Shown in pieces: positions 34,125-42,900 of a stretch of DNA of 64,000 nt. A program made the translations under genes and the position numbers. This DNA comes from Candidatus Woesearchaeota archaeon. GTDB lineage: Archaea > Nanobdellota > Nanobdellia > Woesearchaeales > JACPJR01. How positions within the stretch are numbered: position 1 is the first letter of the stretch; the number at the start of each line of letters is the position of its first letter. A model generated the notes under the pieces. The model saw nothing but the letters and a program-made list of their open reading frames with translations, was not told where the DNA came from and ran no database searches. The stretch is taken from assembly GCA_016187565.1 (NCBI GenBank), contig JACPJR010000010.1, positions 132,596-196,595 of the forward strand, read 5' to 3'.

Positions 34125-34472
34125 ATGACACACCTAACACAACAAAAACAAATGCAGGTAAAACAAATAGACCTGCAGAAGAGTACTGGCAAGAATCTGC
34201 CAGAAATGAAAATACGAGCCGGACCGGTTAAAGTCACGGTCTGGAGCAACCAGAGTGTAGGAAAATCTGGAAAACCAGTAACTTTCCGAACCATTACTCT
34301 GGACAGGAGTTACCTTGATAAGAACGGAGAGTGGCAGCATACGAACTCGTTGCGTCTCAATGATTTGCCAAAGGCTATGCTTGCCTTGAGCAAAGTCTAC
34401 GAGGATTTGCTACTCCGTGGTATGGAACAAGGCTCTTCTGAAGGAGCTATTCCTGAGGAACCCGTTCTTTAA
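34125..34472 (+). CDS. Small conserved archaeal protein, possibly nucleic-acid binding
   Basis: 115 residues from ATG 34125, chosen because GGAGGTG precedes it by 6 nt. A basic N-terminus is followed by a compact beta-rich domain: MKIRAGPVKVTVWSNQS, VTFRTITLDRSYLDKNGEW and SLRLNDLPKAMLALSKVYEDLL. I recall similar short proteins in DPANN genomes but no assigned function. The beta-strands-then-helix layout and its place between RPA and RadA make a role in DNA metabolism plausible. The long structured leader suggests post-transcriptional control. Confidence 0.5.
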   Translation: MTHLTQQKQMQVKQIDLQKSTGKNLPEMKIRAGPVKVTVWSNQSVGKSGKPVTFRTITLDRSYLDKNGEWQHTNSLRLNDLPKAMLALSKVYEDLLLRGMEQGSSEGAIPEEPVL

Positions 34473-34632
34473 TGGGATTATGATACCACCCTCAACAACC
34501 TCTTTTTCAGAAGACTTCTAGGAATCTTTCCAAAGAAGTCCTCTGTTTTTTTCAATTTTTAGCAAGATGTACGGATATGGCTATGAAAGACATATAAACA
34601 TATAAAGCTTAACAACTTCCTAGGTGAGATGC

Positions 34633-35775
34633 ATGAAAAAACCAATACAAAAACAAGTTTTTATGGAGCAAGAACAAGAAAACAGAGAATCTGGAGAGCA
34701 GATTCAAGAGCAGATTGGAGACCAAATAATGGATGAAACTGAGGAATCCGAGCTTACAATGAAGAACGAGCGAGAGAGCATGGAAAGAGAAAGTATGAAT
34801 GTTCGTGAGGTACGTTCTCTCAGACGAGACCGCGAGCCAGGAATTGCAAATCTGCCTGGCGTTGGTGCAGCTACGGTTGAGAAGCTTGAAGCTTCTGGTT
34901 ATGGTACCTTACTCTCTATTGCTGTTGCATCTCCGGGAGAGATTGTTGATGCGGTTGGTATGGGAGAGGCTTCTGCCCGTAAAGTTATCCAAGCTGCCAG
35001 AGGCATGCTTGACATGGGATTCGAGTCAGGTGATGAGCTCTTAAAGCGGCGTGAAAAGATTATGCGAATCTCTGTGGGCAGTGAAAACTTTAACCTGTTA
35101 ATGAATGGTGGCTTAGAAACAGGTGCTATCACCGAATGTTTTGGTGCCTACGGAAGCTCAAAAACCCAGGTTGCCCATCAGTTAGCAGTCAATGTGCAGA
35201 AATTGAAGGATGAAGATGGAAATCCACTCTCTGCTATCTATATAGATACTGAAAATACCTTCAGACCAGAACGTATCTGTCAGTTTGCAAAAGGTGCAGG
35301 CTTTGATCCTCATGAGGCATTGAAACGTATCAAAGTTGCCCGAGCATTCAATTCAGATCATCAGATGTTGCTGGTGGAGAAGATTGAGGATCTCATCCAG
35401 AAAGAAGGGATCCAAGTTGGTTTAGTTATCGTTGATTCGCTCACCGCACATTTCCGTGCAGAGTTTATTGGTCGTGGTACGTTGGCAGAGCGTCAACAGA
35501 AACTGAATAGGCATATGCACGCCCTGTCTAGGCTTGCAAGTACCTATAATCTCTGTGTCTATGTTACGAACCAGGTCATGGCAAAGCCTGATCAATTCTT
35601 TGGAGATCCGACCGAGGCAATTGGTGGGCATATCGTTGCTCATAACTCGACCTTTCGAATCTATCTCCGTAAAGGCAAGAAAGGAACAAGAGTAGCCAAG
35701 CTTGTTGACAGTCCCAATCTTCCTGATGGAGAAGCTATCTTTGAGATTACAACCGATGGTTTACGGGATGTATAA
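34633..35775 (+). CDS. radA: RadA recombinase
   Basis: About 380 residues from ATG 34633, with ribosome-binding site AGGTGA. A long Glu/Gln-rich N-terminal extension (about 1-60) is followed by the helix-hairpin-helix domain (IANLPGVGAATVEKLEASG) and the RecA core. Core marks are GAYGSSKTQ (Walker A), VIVDSLTAHFRAE (Walker B), the L2/ATP cap NQVMAKPDQFFGDP and GGHIVAHNSTFRIYLRK. It forms filaments on single-stranded DNA for homologous pairing. Walker A has Ser where GKT normally follows Gly (GSSKT instead of GSGKT). The N-terminal extension is longer than in most RadA. T-rich sequence follows the stop. Confidence 0.95.
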   Translation: MKKPIQKQVFMEQEQENRESGEQIQEQIGDQIMDETEESELTMKNERESMERESMNVREVRSLRRDREPGIANLPGVGAATVEKLEASGYGTLLSIAVASPGEIVDAVGMGEASARKVIQAARGMLDMGFESGDELLKRREKIMRISVGSENFNLLMNGGLETGAITECFGAYGSSKTQVAHQLAVNVQKLKDEDGNPLSAIYIDTENTFRPERICQFAKGAGFDPHEALKRIKVARAFNSDHQMLLVEKIEDLIQKEGIQVGLVIVDSLTAHFRAEFIGRGTLAERQQKLNRHMHALSRLASTYNLCVYVTNQVMAKPDQFFGDPTEAIGGHIVAHNSTFRIYLRKGKKGTRVAKLVDSPNLPDGEAIFEITTDGLRDV

Positions 35776-35815
35776 GTCTCTTCTCTTCTTTTTCTAATTT
35801 CTTTTTTTACTTTTT
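35776..35815 (+). terminator. T-rich terminator after radA
   Basis: Three runs of T (CTTTTTC, CTTTTTTTAC, ACTTTTTC) within 40 nt after the stop codon are typical of archaeal termination. Confidence 0.5.
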
Positions 35816-35856
35816 CATGGATAATTTTATAAAGTTTAGTTATATTACCCGTAATT

Positions 35857-37113
35857 ATGAGTCCTCTTTTCGGATCTACGGTCTATCGACTTGCTCCAGC
35901 AATAATAGGTGCAGTGTTGATTGATTTTGCCGGACACTATTTTACGGGTCCGGAAGCAAAGCATGCTAGTTTTGAGTCTAGCCCTACTATTTCTAGTAAG
36001 CCCTTTTATCCTGAACCTCAAAGTAAAATTCCTCTTCAAATATCCCGCTTTGAATCTCCCCCCGATACTCTTTATGGACGATCTCACTTGACAGGAACTA
36101 TTGAAAACAGTGTTTTACGTGCTTCAAACTTTGGTGTTGCTGATGGAGATAGCGTCACCTTACGTGACGTTGTCCTTGAAATTACTGGGGAAGGGCCTCA
36201 CCGAGGGATTTACACCGGCTCTGGAGCATCCCTTGTTTTTGATCATGTTAAGGTTCGCAGTTTAGATGGAAAGCCGTATGCCTTTGAGATGATGAAACCG
36301 AGGGTTGTGGACTGGTCTTCTGTCGAGATCTCTTCAGTAAGTGATCCTTTATCCTCTTTAGCACGCGATCCAAGAGCGAGCGGTACTATTGAACGTGGGG
36401 TTCATCTGTTTTTGGCAGGAACACCATCGTCTATCTCTCTTGATAATTGCTATTTGCATGGTAATGCTGTAGGGTTAGGCGTCGAAGGTGGTAGTCCCTC
36501 ACGGGTACCTGTTAACCTATCTGTTCGGGACTGTCTTTTTGAAGATCAAACCTATAACGGTATTTTTCTTTCTGGACTTCAAGGGGAACCTGTTATGAGC
36601 ATTACTGGAACAGTTTTTCGTGGTGTTGGCGAACACTGTGGTGTTATGGCCATTGATACCGAGAATTTGCATGTAGAAAACGATTATTTTACCGATGTAC
36701 CTAGTGGAGCTGGTGTTATGTTCATTAATTCAGCGAATGGAAGATTTTACAGGAATATCTTTACTGAGAATCTCTGGAAGGGGCTTACGGTTGACCATAG
36801 TGACTCTGCTTCTGTTACAGGAAACGATTTCGCAGAAATTACAACTTCATTAGGTAAGGATCCTGCAGAAGCATTTCAGGTACTCAAAAGTTCCTCACGT
36901 GTCTATCTTTCAGGGAATCTTTTCGATAGCAATACTATTGCCCTTCGCGTTGGAGGACCTCCGGCAAGCGATTTAAAAGTTGCTGCAAATGTTTTCCGTG
37001 GAAATACGTATGTTGTTCGGTATGACTATGATGTTCCTCCTCTTGATCTTGCGCGTAACTCTTTTGTTGCTACTCCTTTAACCGTTACTCCTGTCTCTGG
37101 AATAAATAGATAG
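35857..37113 (+). CDS. Secreted right-handed beta-helix protein
   Basis: 418 residues with an N-terminal hydrophobic signal (about 8-25) and then repeating short beta strands typical of parallel beta-helix proteins (SLDNCYLHGN, LSVRDCLFEDQTYNGIFLSG, HVENDYFTDV, FYRNIFTENLWKG, YLSGNLFDSN). TTTTATAAAG lies 28 nt upstream of ATG 35857. Such folds bind or cleave polysaccharides, but I see no clear lyase catalytic set. It is probably an exported surface or carbohydrate-binding protein. A second beta-helix protein lies 0.7 kb downstream on the other strand. Confidence 0.65.
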   Translation: MSPLFGSTVYRLAPAIIGAVLIDFAGHYFTGPEAKHASFESSPTISSKPFYPEPQSKIPLQISRFESPPDTLYGRSHLTGTIENSVLRASNFGVADGDSVTLRDVVLEITGEGPHRGIYTGSGASLVFDHVKVRSLDGKPYAFEMMKPRVVDWSSVEISSVSDPLSSLARDPRASGTIERGVHLFLAGTPSSISLDNCYLHGNAVGLGVEGGSPSRVPVNLSVRDCLFEDQTYNGIFLSGLQGEPVMSITGTVFRGVGEHCGVMAIDTENLHVENDYFTDVPSGAGVMFINSANGRFYRNIFTENLWKGLTVDHSDSASVTGNDFAEITTSLGKDPAEAFQVLKSSSRVYLSGNLFDSNTIALRVGGPPASDLKVAANVFRGNTYVVRYDYDVPPLDLARNSFVATPLTVTPVSGINR

Positions 37114-37161
37114 AAGTAACGAAAAGAGATAAAGCAGACGTTTTAGTCCATTTTTAACAAA

Positions 37162-37171
37162 CCTTTAAATA
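37162..37171 (+). promoter_or_regulatory. TATA box of the TRAM gene
   Basis: CCTTTAAATA is about 108 nt upstream of ATG 37275, so an 80-nt leader is expected. Confidence 0.55.
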
Positions 37172-37226
37172 CTTAGAAGATATTCTTACCTTGGATAGGC
37201 TTAGCATTATTTCTGGCCTACCGAGT

Positions 37227-37247
37227 GTTTTAGGTCTAGCCTAAAAC
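37227..37247 (+). promoter_or_regulatory. Leader hairpin upstream of the TRAM gene
   Basis: GTTTTAGG-TCTAG-CCTAAAAC forms a perfect 8-bp stem with a five-base loop, 13 nt before the ribosome-binding site AGGTGA (37261-37266). It could be a temperature- or protein-responsive element. Confidence 0.5.
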
Positions 37248-37274
37248 AGAACAACAGAGATAGGTGAATGTGAT

Positions 37275-37736
37275 ATGTATGGAAATAAAGGTGGTTTCAG
37301 ACCAAGTGGTGGTTTTAGACCAAGAGGAAGTTTTGCCCCAGTAAAAGTTGGGGAAGAGTTGGAAGTAAGCATTGAAGCTGTCGGTGAAAAAGGCGACGGC
37401 ATTGCAAAGAAGAATGGATTTGTTCTCTTTGTACCGAACACGAAAGAAGGCGATCATGTTCGCGTTCGTGTGAATAAAGTCCTTCGTAAAGTAGGATTTG
37501 CAGAAGTTATTGGCGGAAAGGGATCACCAGCCAAGAGTGCTCCTGCCGATGGCGAAGAATACGCTGAAGAATCTTCAGAAGAGTCTTCAGAAGAAGAAAC
37601 TCCTCAAGACAGCGAAGAGTTTGGCGACGAAGAAAGCCAAACAGAAACCTCTGATGAAGAGGAAGAGCCTAAAAAAGGATCTTCTGATTGGGAAGAGGAC
37701 ACTGAGGACTTTGGTGACGAAGAGAAAAGCGAGTAA
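37275..37736 (+). CDS. TRAM-domain RNA-binding protein with acidic tail
   Basis: 153 residues: a Gly/Arg/Phe-rich N-terminus (GGFRPSGGFRPRGSFAP), a TRAM domain (about 22-75: VGEELEVSIEAVGEKGDGIA, VPNTKEGDHVRVRVNKVL), then a long Glu/Ser-rich acidic tail. Free-standing TRAM proteins act as RNA chaperones in archaea, often cold-responsive. The RG-rich head and acidic tail are longer than in minimal 60-70 residue TRAM proteins and suggest an intrinsically disordered, condensate-prone RNA binder. The leader carries a clean hairpin. T-rich sequence (about 37753-37782) follows. Confidence 0.8.
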   Translation: MYGNKGGFRPSGGFRPRGSFAPVKVGEELEVSIEAVGEKGDGIAKKNGFVLFVPNTKEGDHVRVRVNKVLRKVGFAEVIGGKGSPAKSAPADGEEYAEESSEESSEEETPQDSEEFGDEESQTETSDEEEEPKKGSSDWEEDTEDFGDEEKSE

Positions 37737-37791
37737 AGACGTACCTAAAAACAGATCTTTCTTTTTTTCTTCATTTTTTTGTGTTCAGCCT

Positions 37792-39339
37792 TCATCTTTT
37801 ACGAAGAGTGGCAGTAAAAATGGTTAGAATAATCATTCCCAACCACACCCATTGACTCCACATGACCCATGTTTCTCTGTTTCTGTTTGCATACCAATCA
37901 GCATTGCTCAATGGGTTATAATCTTTTTCTATACCCTTTCTTGATGCAAACCCGTGCAATGAATTGAGTGATGCATCTTGGACATTATCTCTTATCGCCC
38001 CTCCAATGCGTATTTTTCCTTGGATGATGTTGCCGCTTGCTTCTCGAATTCGTTCCTCGTACTTTTCAGGAAGATGCAATGCAATAGTTCCGGTAAAAAT
38101 ATTGTCTTGGAGAACAATGGTTTTACTCGTTCCATCCTTGGTTAGACCAAAGGCGAAATCAGAAGCACCATACACCTTGTTGTTTTCAATACGGATATCA
38201 TCACCTTCGCCAGCAAGAATGCCAGAACCAGAACCAAAGCCATGGTCAGGAGCAACAAGTTCAGTAATGGTGTTGTTCTGTATCATAACCATTCGTGGAT
38301 ATTCCTCAGGATCATTCGTAACTGCGCCTTTTGTTACGGTAATACCATTTCTACTACGGTAGATGATGTTATCTTTTAGCGTAATATTCTGTGCATTGCT
38401 ATGGATGATAATACCCTCTCCCCATGATGTCTGACTCGGCAAAACTCCGCTACAGGCGTTTCCTTCAATAACAACTGATCTCGAGGTCTTGATATCAACA
38501 CAGTTCTCACGGGCAGCAGCAATGCGATTATTAGTGATGGCAATCCCCTCAGCAGCAGGAAGTCCAGTTCCTTTGAAATCATTGATAACCTGGATGCCAT
38601 CACCTGAAAGCTGGGAAATATTATTTTCGTTGATAACGATAGCTGAAGATCCTGGCCATACAAGTACCCCATGGGCGTCCTTGTTTTGGAAAAACAAGCT
38701 ACCTTGGGTAACTAACCATCCAAAAAACAGAAGGTTCATGATGATAGCAGCAATGAGTATTTTCGAAGACAGAATATTCCGGTAAGATAAAGATAAACAA
38801 AGAGCGATGACAAGGATGACCGTCAGAAGAATATAGAGTATTGGGGCGAAAAACCAGGCATTCAGTTTGTCGATCATGAAAAGGTCATTATGTTCTACAG
38901 TAATGTTGCTTCCCTTAACCTCAATGGCGCTGCTCAGGGTATGAAATAGTTTACTGTTTTTAAGGCTAAAATGATCATGGTTAATGTTTACTAAAATGCG
39001 ATCTTTTCCTTGACCGTCAATGCTGATCTCTTCAATATTCCAAAAGGGAGCGTTGACATCAAAAACACTTCCTCCTGCTGGCATCAATACAACCTCTCCC
39101 GTACCTTTTATGGTGATTGGTTTTTCTGGTGTTCCATATTGTTGTAAACGGATGGATACCGTATAATGGCCTGGAGCTATGCTGAATATATCCCCGGGTT
39201 GTGCTTTTATTCCTATCTGTTGTAATTCTTCTTCGGTGTTTAGAGAGTATTCTTCTGCACGAGTAAAACTGCTTACAAGAGTTAGGAGAAACAGCATGCC
39301 TATTATGACGGGAATCAAGCCTGCTTGGGATAGTCGCAT
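37792..39339 (-). CDS. Membrane-inserted beta-helix protein with internal transmembrane pair
   Basis: 515 residues: signal helix (about 7-27), start of a beta helix (30-155), then two transmembrane segments (about 162-184 and 190-213). A long parallel beta-helix follows (225-450; NNRIAAARENCVDIK, GNACSG, DNIIYRSRNGI, NNTITELV, ENNKVYGASDFA), and then a C-terminal helix (about 493-511). Nitrous-oxide-accessory NosD-like and CASH-domain proteins share the helix type, but a membrane hairpin inside it is unusual. No catalytic residues are assignable. It is convergent with the TRAM gene and divergent from the operator array. Confidence 0.6.
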   Translation of the reverse strand: MRLSQAGLIPVIIGMLFLLTLVSSFTRAEEYSLNTEEELQQIGIKAQPGDIFSIAPGHYTVSIRLQQYGTPEKPITIKGTGEVVLMPAGGSVFDVNAPFWNIEEISIDGQGKDRILVNINHDHFSLKNSKLFHTLSSAIEVKGSNITVEHNDLFMIDKLNAWFFAPILYILLTVILVIALCLSLSYRNILSSKILIAAIIMNLLFFGWLVTQGSLFFQNKDAHGVLVWPGSSAIVINENNISQLSGDGIQVINDFKGTGLPAAEGIAITNNRIAAARENCVDIKTSRSVVIEGNACSGVLPSQTSWGEGIIIHSNAQNITLKDNIIYRSRNGITVTKGAVTNDPEEYPRMVMIQNNTITELVAPDHGFGSGSGILAGEGDDIRIENNKVYGASDFAFGLTKDGTSKTIVLQDNIFTGTIALHLPEKYEERIREASGNIIQGKIRIGGAIRDNVQDASLNSLHGFASRKGIEKDYNPLSNADWYANRNRETWVMWSQWVWLGMIILTIFTATLRKR

Positions 39340-39421
39340 AGATCTTGTAAGAAATCTGTGAGATTTATATGTTTCTGTTTTTGTCTGTTATCGTCAGTTC
39401 TTAATTGGCTAATCATAACTA

Positions 39422-39604
39422 GTTAATAATAATAACTTTAGGGGATTTTTTAGCTCTTTTCGTTATGTTATTTAACAACAATAATGTTAATTAACTTAAC
39501 ATTAATGTACTTAAAATTCTTTTTTGTTAATCTTATTAACACTTATTTTGTTAGTTAATTTAACAAGCAAATGTTTAAATATAACCTATGTTAATTAAAT
39601 TAAC
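39422..39604 (+). promoter_or_regulatory. Array of six 15-nt palindromes at 40-24-40-24-40 spacing
   Basis: GTTA-n7-TAAC-type sites begin at 39422, 39462, 39486, 39526, 39550 and 39590. The sequences are GTTAATAATAATAAC, GTTATGTTATTTAAC, GTTAATTAACTTAAC, GTTAATCTTATTAAC, GTTAGTTAATTTAAC and GTTAATTAAATTAAC. A TATA box TTTAAATATA (39574-39583) lies between sites 5 and 6, and site 6 ends 3 nt before ATG 39608. Pairs therefore repeat every 64 bp, about six helical turns. The rest of the 268-bp gap 39340-39607 is AT-rich linker. Confidence 0.8.
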
Positions 39605-39607
39605 TTC

Positions 39608-39904
39608 ATGGGTAGTTCCGAGAAAAAGAGAGGAAGACCGATGGTGTTATATTCATATTCTACCGAATGCTTATCAAAAACTGATAAGGTTAGGTTCTAT
39701 TATGCGCTTAAAGGCCGTGATGGAAGATCTGGAATCGTTAGAAGAACAAAAACCTTTCATATAGGAAAAACAGTTCTTTTAGCCCCTTTTAGAGCTGATG
39801 AAGATCTAAAAATGTTCCTTACCTATTGGAAACTTCCTTTTATTCGAAGAAAATTGGTACTTTTAGAAGAAAAGAGGTATGAACGTGATTATGAGGCATC
39901 ATGA
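39608..39904 (+). CDS. Small AT-hook-type DNA-binding protein, probable regulator
   Basis: 98 residues, strongly basic. EKKRGRPM at the N-terminus is an AT-hook (RGRP). The remainder (YSTECLSKTDKVRFYYALKG, FHIGKTVLLAPF, FLTYWKLPF) has no family I recognise. The gene starts 3 nt after the last of six TTAA-type palindromes, and its TATA box lies among them. Autoregulation through the array is therefore the simplest reading. It overlaps the start of the large subtilase gene by 26 nt, so the two are probably co-expressed and the regulator may control protease production. Confidence 0.55.
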   Translation: MGSSEKKRGRPMVLYSYSTECLSKTDKVRFYYALKGRDGRSGIVRRTKTFHIGKTVLLAPFRADEDLKMFLTYWKLPFIRRKLVLLEEKRYERDYEAS

Positions 39905-42900
39905 TTTTTTTTCAACCCACCGCTGGGATTTTTCTGCAGATACAACACCCCCAAAATCGTATTCTTGCACTCCCAGCCGTGGGTTTCTTTCCTCTGTTTC
40001 CGGCTCTTGGTATGGCCAGCTATCAAGACCTTTGGTGATCGTGATTGTTTTCCTTTTTTTCTTAGTGATAAGTGGTTTTTATGCTCATTCTTTTCCTTCC
40101 TTTTCCCCGTCTTCGTCTCTTTCATCTTCGTTCGCTCCATCACTCGCTTCTGTTGATGCACAGGTTTTTTCAGCATTACAACATGATACGTCTGTTCCGG
40201 TTATCATTGAGTTAGACAAAAGTGCTGGCATCCCTCTTGCTTCATTCTCCTCTCCACAGGAGAAACAGGCTGCTCTTCAGCAGAATAAACTCATCATTGC
40301 ATCACTTCAGGATACGCTTGTTGAGGATATTTCATCTGATGATGTTCAGATTCAGCGCCGGTTTACCACGCTTTTTGGCTTGAGTGCACGCGTTACCAAG
40401 AATGGCTTAAAACAACTGCAGCGTCATCCTCTTGTTAAAGCGATACATTATGATCGAGAAAACCAGATTTTTCTCACCGAAAGCCTGGGCATTATTGGTG
40501 CAAACAATGTCCAAGGGACAATCTTACATGGTAATAATATTACTGGCTCAGGTGAAACTGTTTGTATCATTGACACTGGCGTTGATTATACCCATGAAAG
40601 TTTAGGGAACTGTACGTCAAGCCAATTCACTGCAGGGAATTGCAGTAAGGTTATTACGGGTTATGATTTCGTGAATAGTGACAACAATCCTCTTGATGAT
40701 CATGGTCATGGCACGCATGTTGCTGGAATTGTTGCTGCCAATGGTACGGTTACTGGGGTTGCGCCAGGTGCACGTATTGCAGCGATCAAGTCTTGTAATT
40801 CAGGAGGTGCCTGTTTAAATTCATGGATTATCTCAGGAATTGATGCGTGCATGGATAATAAAGCTGCGTATAATATCTCAGTCATGAGTATGAGTTTAGG
40901 CGGAGGTAAATTCAGTGCTGTTTGTGATAGTGATCCTCTCGCGAGTGCGGCAAATGAAGCAGTTGCCTTGGGAATCTATGTCGTTGCTGCCTCGGGAAAT
41001 GACGGTAATAAAACTCATCTTTCTTCTCCTGCCTGCGCTTCAAATGTAACTTCAGTCGGAGCTACGTATGATGCTGATCTTGGCTCAAAGACATATCCCA
41101 CGGCAGGGTGTACTGATACTACTACGGCCGTTGACAAGGTTGCTTGTTTCTCCAACAGCAATGCCTTGCTTGATCTTATGGCTCCTGGGGCTATTATTAC
41201 TTCTACGGCAAGAAACGGCGGTACAACCTCAATGACCGGGACATCGCAAGCAACTCCCCATGTTGCAGGCGGTGCTGCGTTACTTCTTCAATACAGAAGA
41301 CTCCAGACTGGAGGAAATCTAACACCTTCCCAGCTTCAAACGATTCTAAACACTACTGGCCTTGTAGTCGCTGATACAGGAAATAATCTTACCTTTTCTC
41401 GCATTAATTTGAGTGCTGCTCTTGCTTCATTAGTCTTGCCTATTACGCTTGAATACCCTCTGAATAATTCAAATCTCTCTGACACCACCACGTGGAGCTG
41501 GGTAAATATTTCAACCAATGTGTCTACTACCTGTAAATACAGCCAAGAGAATAGATCGTTCAATTTTACCAGTCAAGGGACGCTGTTTAACATCACCGGT
41601 AGTACGCTTCATAGCTTTAATCTCACCAATCTGAGTGAGGGAAATTCATACACCTTGTACTATAAATGCAATATTTCAGCACAAACTGAGGACTATGTTG
41701 CAGCAACGCATGTCTTCCACATTCCTGACCAGGCACCAAGCATTACGCTTGTTTATCCGGCAAATGCAACTAATCTGAGTATTGACACACTATGGACATG
41801 GATAAATCTAACAACCCATGAGCAAGCAGAATGCCATTATCACCAAACAAATGTGAGTTTTGCATTTTCAAATGGAACTTCTTTTACCCTGACTAATAGC
41901 ACGGCCCATGCATTTAACTTTTCGAATAACAGTGTTTTGCAGGAGGGAGCAAACTACACGCTCTTCTATAAGTGTAAGGATCTTCGAAATAATACCAATG
42001 CGGAATCCATAACTCATGTTTTTGGCGTCGATCAAGATCTTGCTCCTAGAGTAACGCTCGTCTCACCGCAAAATAACAGCTACAGTACAACGAACAATGT
42101 CTCTTTTACTTGTTCGGCAACTGATGACAAACAATTAACCAACATCACTTTTTACTGGAACTATACCGGTAATTTCACGGCAAATGAAACCATTACGGTT
42201 AATGGAACACAAAACACCTCTTCATTTCAGCGAACATCCCTCAATGATACAGCGATTTTATGGAACTGTTTGGCATATGACAATCGTAGTACTGCTCAGT
42301 ACAATAGCAGTTCGGTAAACTATACCGTTACCATTGATACGCTACTGCCAAATGTTACTTCAGTTATTCCTCAGAATGCAAGTGTCAATGTAACTGAACG
42401 AACAAATATTACCCTGACGTTCTCAGAATCTGTCCTTAATACCACGGTTACCAACCAGACCTTTACCATAACTTACCCTTCAAATGCAAGTAACAACACT
42501 CAGGTTGAAGGATCATTTCAGTTCTTGAACAACTCACGCATAGTAATCTTTAGTCCCTATTTATTCCTGCCAGAAAATAAGACCTTTACCGTCCAAGTTT
42601 ATGATACCATTACTGATGTTGCAGGAAATCGTTTAATTGCCAATCACTCTTCCATATTTACCACCCGGTTTAAAGACACTGATGAAGACAGTATCCCCGA
42701 TTATCTCGATGATGATGATGATAATGACGGTATTGTTGACGCTAATGATACTTTAAAAGGAAACAGCAGCAGTATTAACACCCCTCTTGATAATGTCACC
42801 ATTCTTGTCAATGAATCAGCAAATCTCTCGGTTTTATTTGCAGAGACGAACACCGTAGAACTCAGAAAAGAGAGTAGACCCCTTGTCCAGTTCAGTTATA

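Noticed and set aside
39422-39604. CRISPR array
   Set aside because: The repeats are 15-nt AT palindromes, alternating 40/24 spacing, imperfect in the middle, with no unique spacer pattern and no cas genes nearby.
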